A stretch of DNA of 23,857 nucleotides from Sphingomonas sp. UBA4766 (lineage in GTDB: Bacteria; Pseudomonadota; Alphaproteobacteria; Sphingomonadales; Sphingomonadaceae), in the NCBI GenBank assembly GCA_002403415.1, contig DHHS01000126.1:4497-28353 (forward strand), read 5' to 3'. Below the pieces are notes generated by a model. The model was not told the origin of the DNA. It saw only the letters and a program-made list of their open reading frames with translations, and did no database searches. Both the position numbers and the translations under genes were made by a program. Position 1 is the stretch's first letter; each line of letters opens with the position of its first letter. Of this stretch, positions 23,315-23,857 are shown one piece after another.

Positions 23315-23857
23315 TCAGCGCCCAACCGAGCTATAGGTGAAGCCTGCGCGTGCGGCATCGGCGATGGGGTAAATGTTGCGCAAATCGACCATCACCGGGG
23401 CGGCCATGGCACTCGCCAGCCGTTTCAGGTCGAGTGCACGGAAAATATCCCATTCCGTAACAATAACGACCGCATCGGCCCCTTGCGCTGCTTCATAAGC
23501 ATCATCGGCGAGATCAATTTCAGGCATCAGCGCCTTTGCGGCCGCCATCCCCTCTGGGTCATAAGCGCGGATCCGCGCACCTGCATCCAACAAGCTTTGC
23601 ACAATCGCCAGACTGGGCGCGTCGCGCATGTCGTCGGTATTGGGCTTGAAGGTGAGGCCAAGCAACGCGACCGTCTTGCCCTGCGCCTCCCCCCCCAGCG
23701 CGTTGATAACCTTGCGCCCCATCGCGCGTTTGCGGCTGTCATTCACTTTAACGACCGCTTCGACGATACGCACCGGGCTGTCATGATCCTCGGCAGTTTT
23801 TAACAGCGCAAGCGTGTCCTTGGGAAAGCACGACCCGCCATAGCCCGGCCCGGCATG
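23315..23857 (-). CDS. UDP-glucose 6-dehydrogenase, N-terminus cut by window edge
   Basis: The last ~180 residues of a nucleotide-sugar dehydrogenase that oxidises UDP-glucose to UDP-glucuronate, a precursor of acidic exopolysaccharides. The frame runs open to the end of the window. It contains GPGYGGSCFPKDT with the catalytic cysteine, VKVNDSRKR, VALLGLTFKPNTDDMRDAPS, and the C-terminal Rossmann part with ADAVVIVTEWDIFR and DLRNIYP. A GDP-mannose dehydrogenase is the alternative, but the wording of the active site and LTFKPNTDD favours UDP-glucose. It converges on the adenine deaminase with a gap of only three bases and no hairpin between. Confidence 0.92.
   Translation of the reverse strand, partial: HAGPGYGGSCFPKDTLALLKTAEDHDSPVRIVEAVVKVNDSRKRAMGRKVINALGGEAQGKTVALLGLTFKPNTDDMRDAPSLAIVQSLLDAGARIRAYDPEGMAAAKALMPEIDLADDAYEAAQGADAVVIVTEWDIFRALDLKRLASAMAAPVMVDLRNIYPIADAARAGFTYSSVGR

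Overview
The window looks like chromosomal DNA of an alphaproteobacterium, most probably of the order Sphingomonadales. It is GC-rich, codes densely on both strands with many 1-4 nt gene overlaps, and its proteins read like sphingomonad homologues. I ran no database search, so the taxonomy is an inference. I see no rRNA, tRNA, CRISPR array, insertion sequence or phage gene.

Layout. (1) 1-3160: the 5' part of lepA (minus strand), a secreted CsgG-like protein with a C-terminal SH3 domain, and a phosphoglycolate phosphatase facing back toward it. (2) 3241-7322: an amino-sugar block, glmU-glmS-ROK sugar kinase. The kinase overlaps glmS by 4 nt and carries fructokinase-type zinc residues. It could supply fructose-6-phosphate, the GlmS substrate, on the way to UDP-GlcNAc for cell wall and LPS. 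(3) 7380-11131: a two-gene signalling unit. A REC-GGDEF-EAL cyclic-di-GMP protein is followed, with a 1-nt overlap, by a CHASE4-like membrane histidine kinase. (4) 11132-12607: a 354-bp gene-free, AT-rich stretch with three inverted repeats, leading into a cysteine-free protein made of two tandem copies of a ~165-residue domain. This is the most atypical DNA in the window. (5) 12647-13816: a seven-helix membrane protein fused to an apparently complete SET methyltransferase domain, the most unusual single gene here. (6) 13923-21632: a galactoside catabolic locus. A sodium/sugar symporter, galT and galK run leftward, each overlapping the next by 4 nt. Divergent from them is a GH36 alpha-galactosidase followed by a GH42 beta-galactosidase. 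(7) 21720-23311: a purine-salvage pair, a hypoxanthine-type phosphoribosyltransferase and an adenine-deaminase-type enzyme. (8) 23315-23857: the 3' end of a UDP-glucose 6-dehydrogenase gene on the minus strand.

How the genes fit together. The glycosidases lack signal peptides, so galactosides are probably split in the cytoplasm and the galactose passed to GalK and GalT. No galE, galM or local regulator is visible. Much of the window is ordinary metabolism. The parts that deserve attention are the SET/membrane fusion, the tandem-repeat secreted-protein candidate with its AT-rich leader, and the c-di-GMP/kinase pair.
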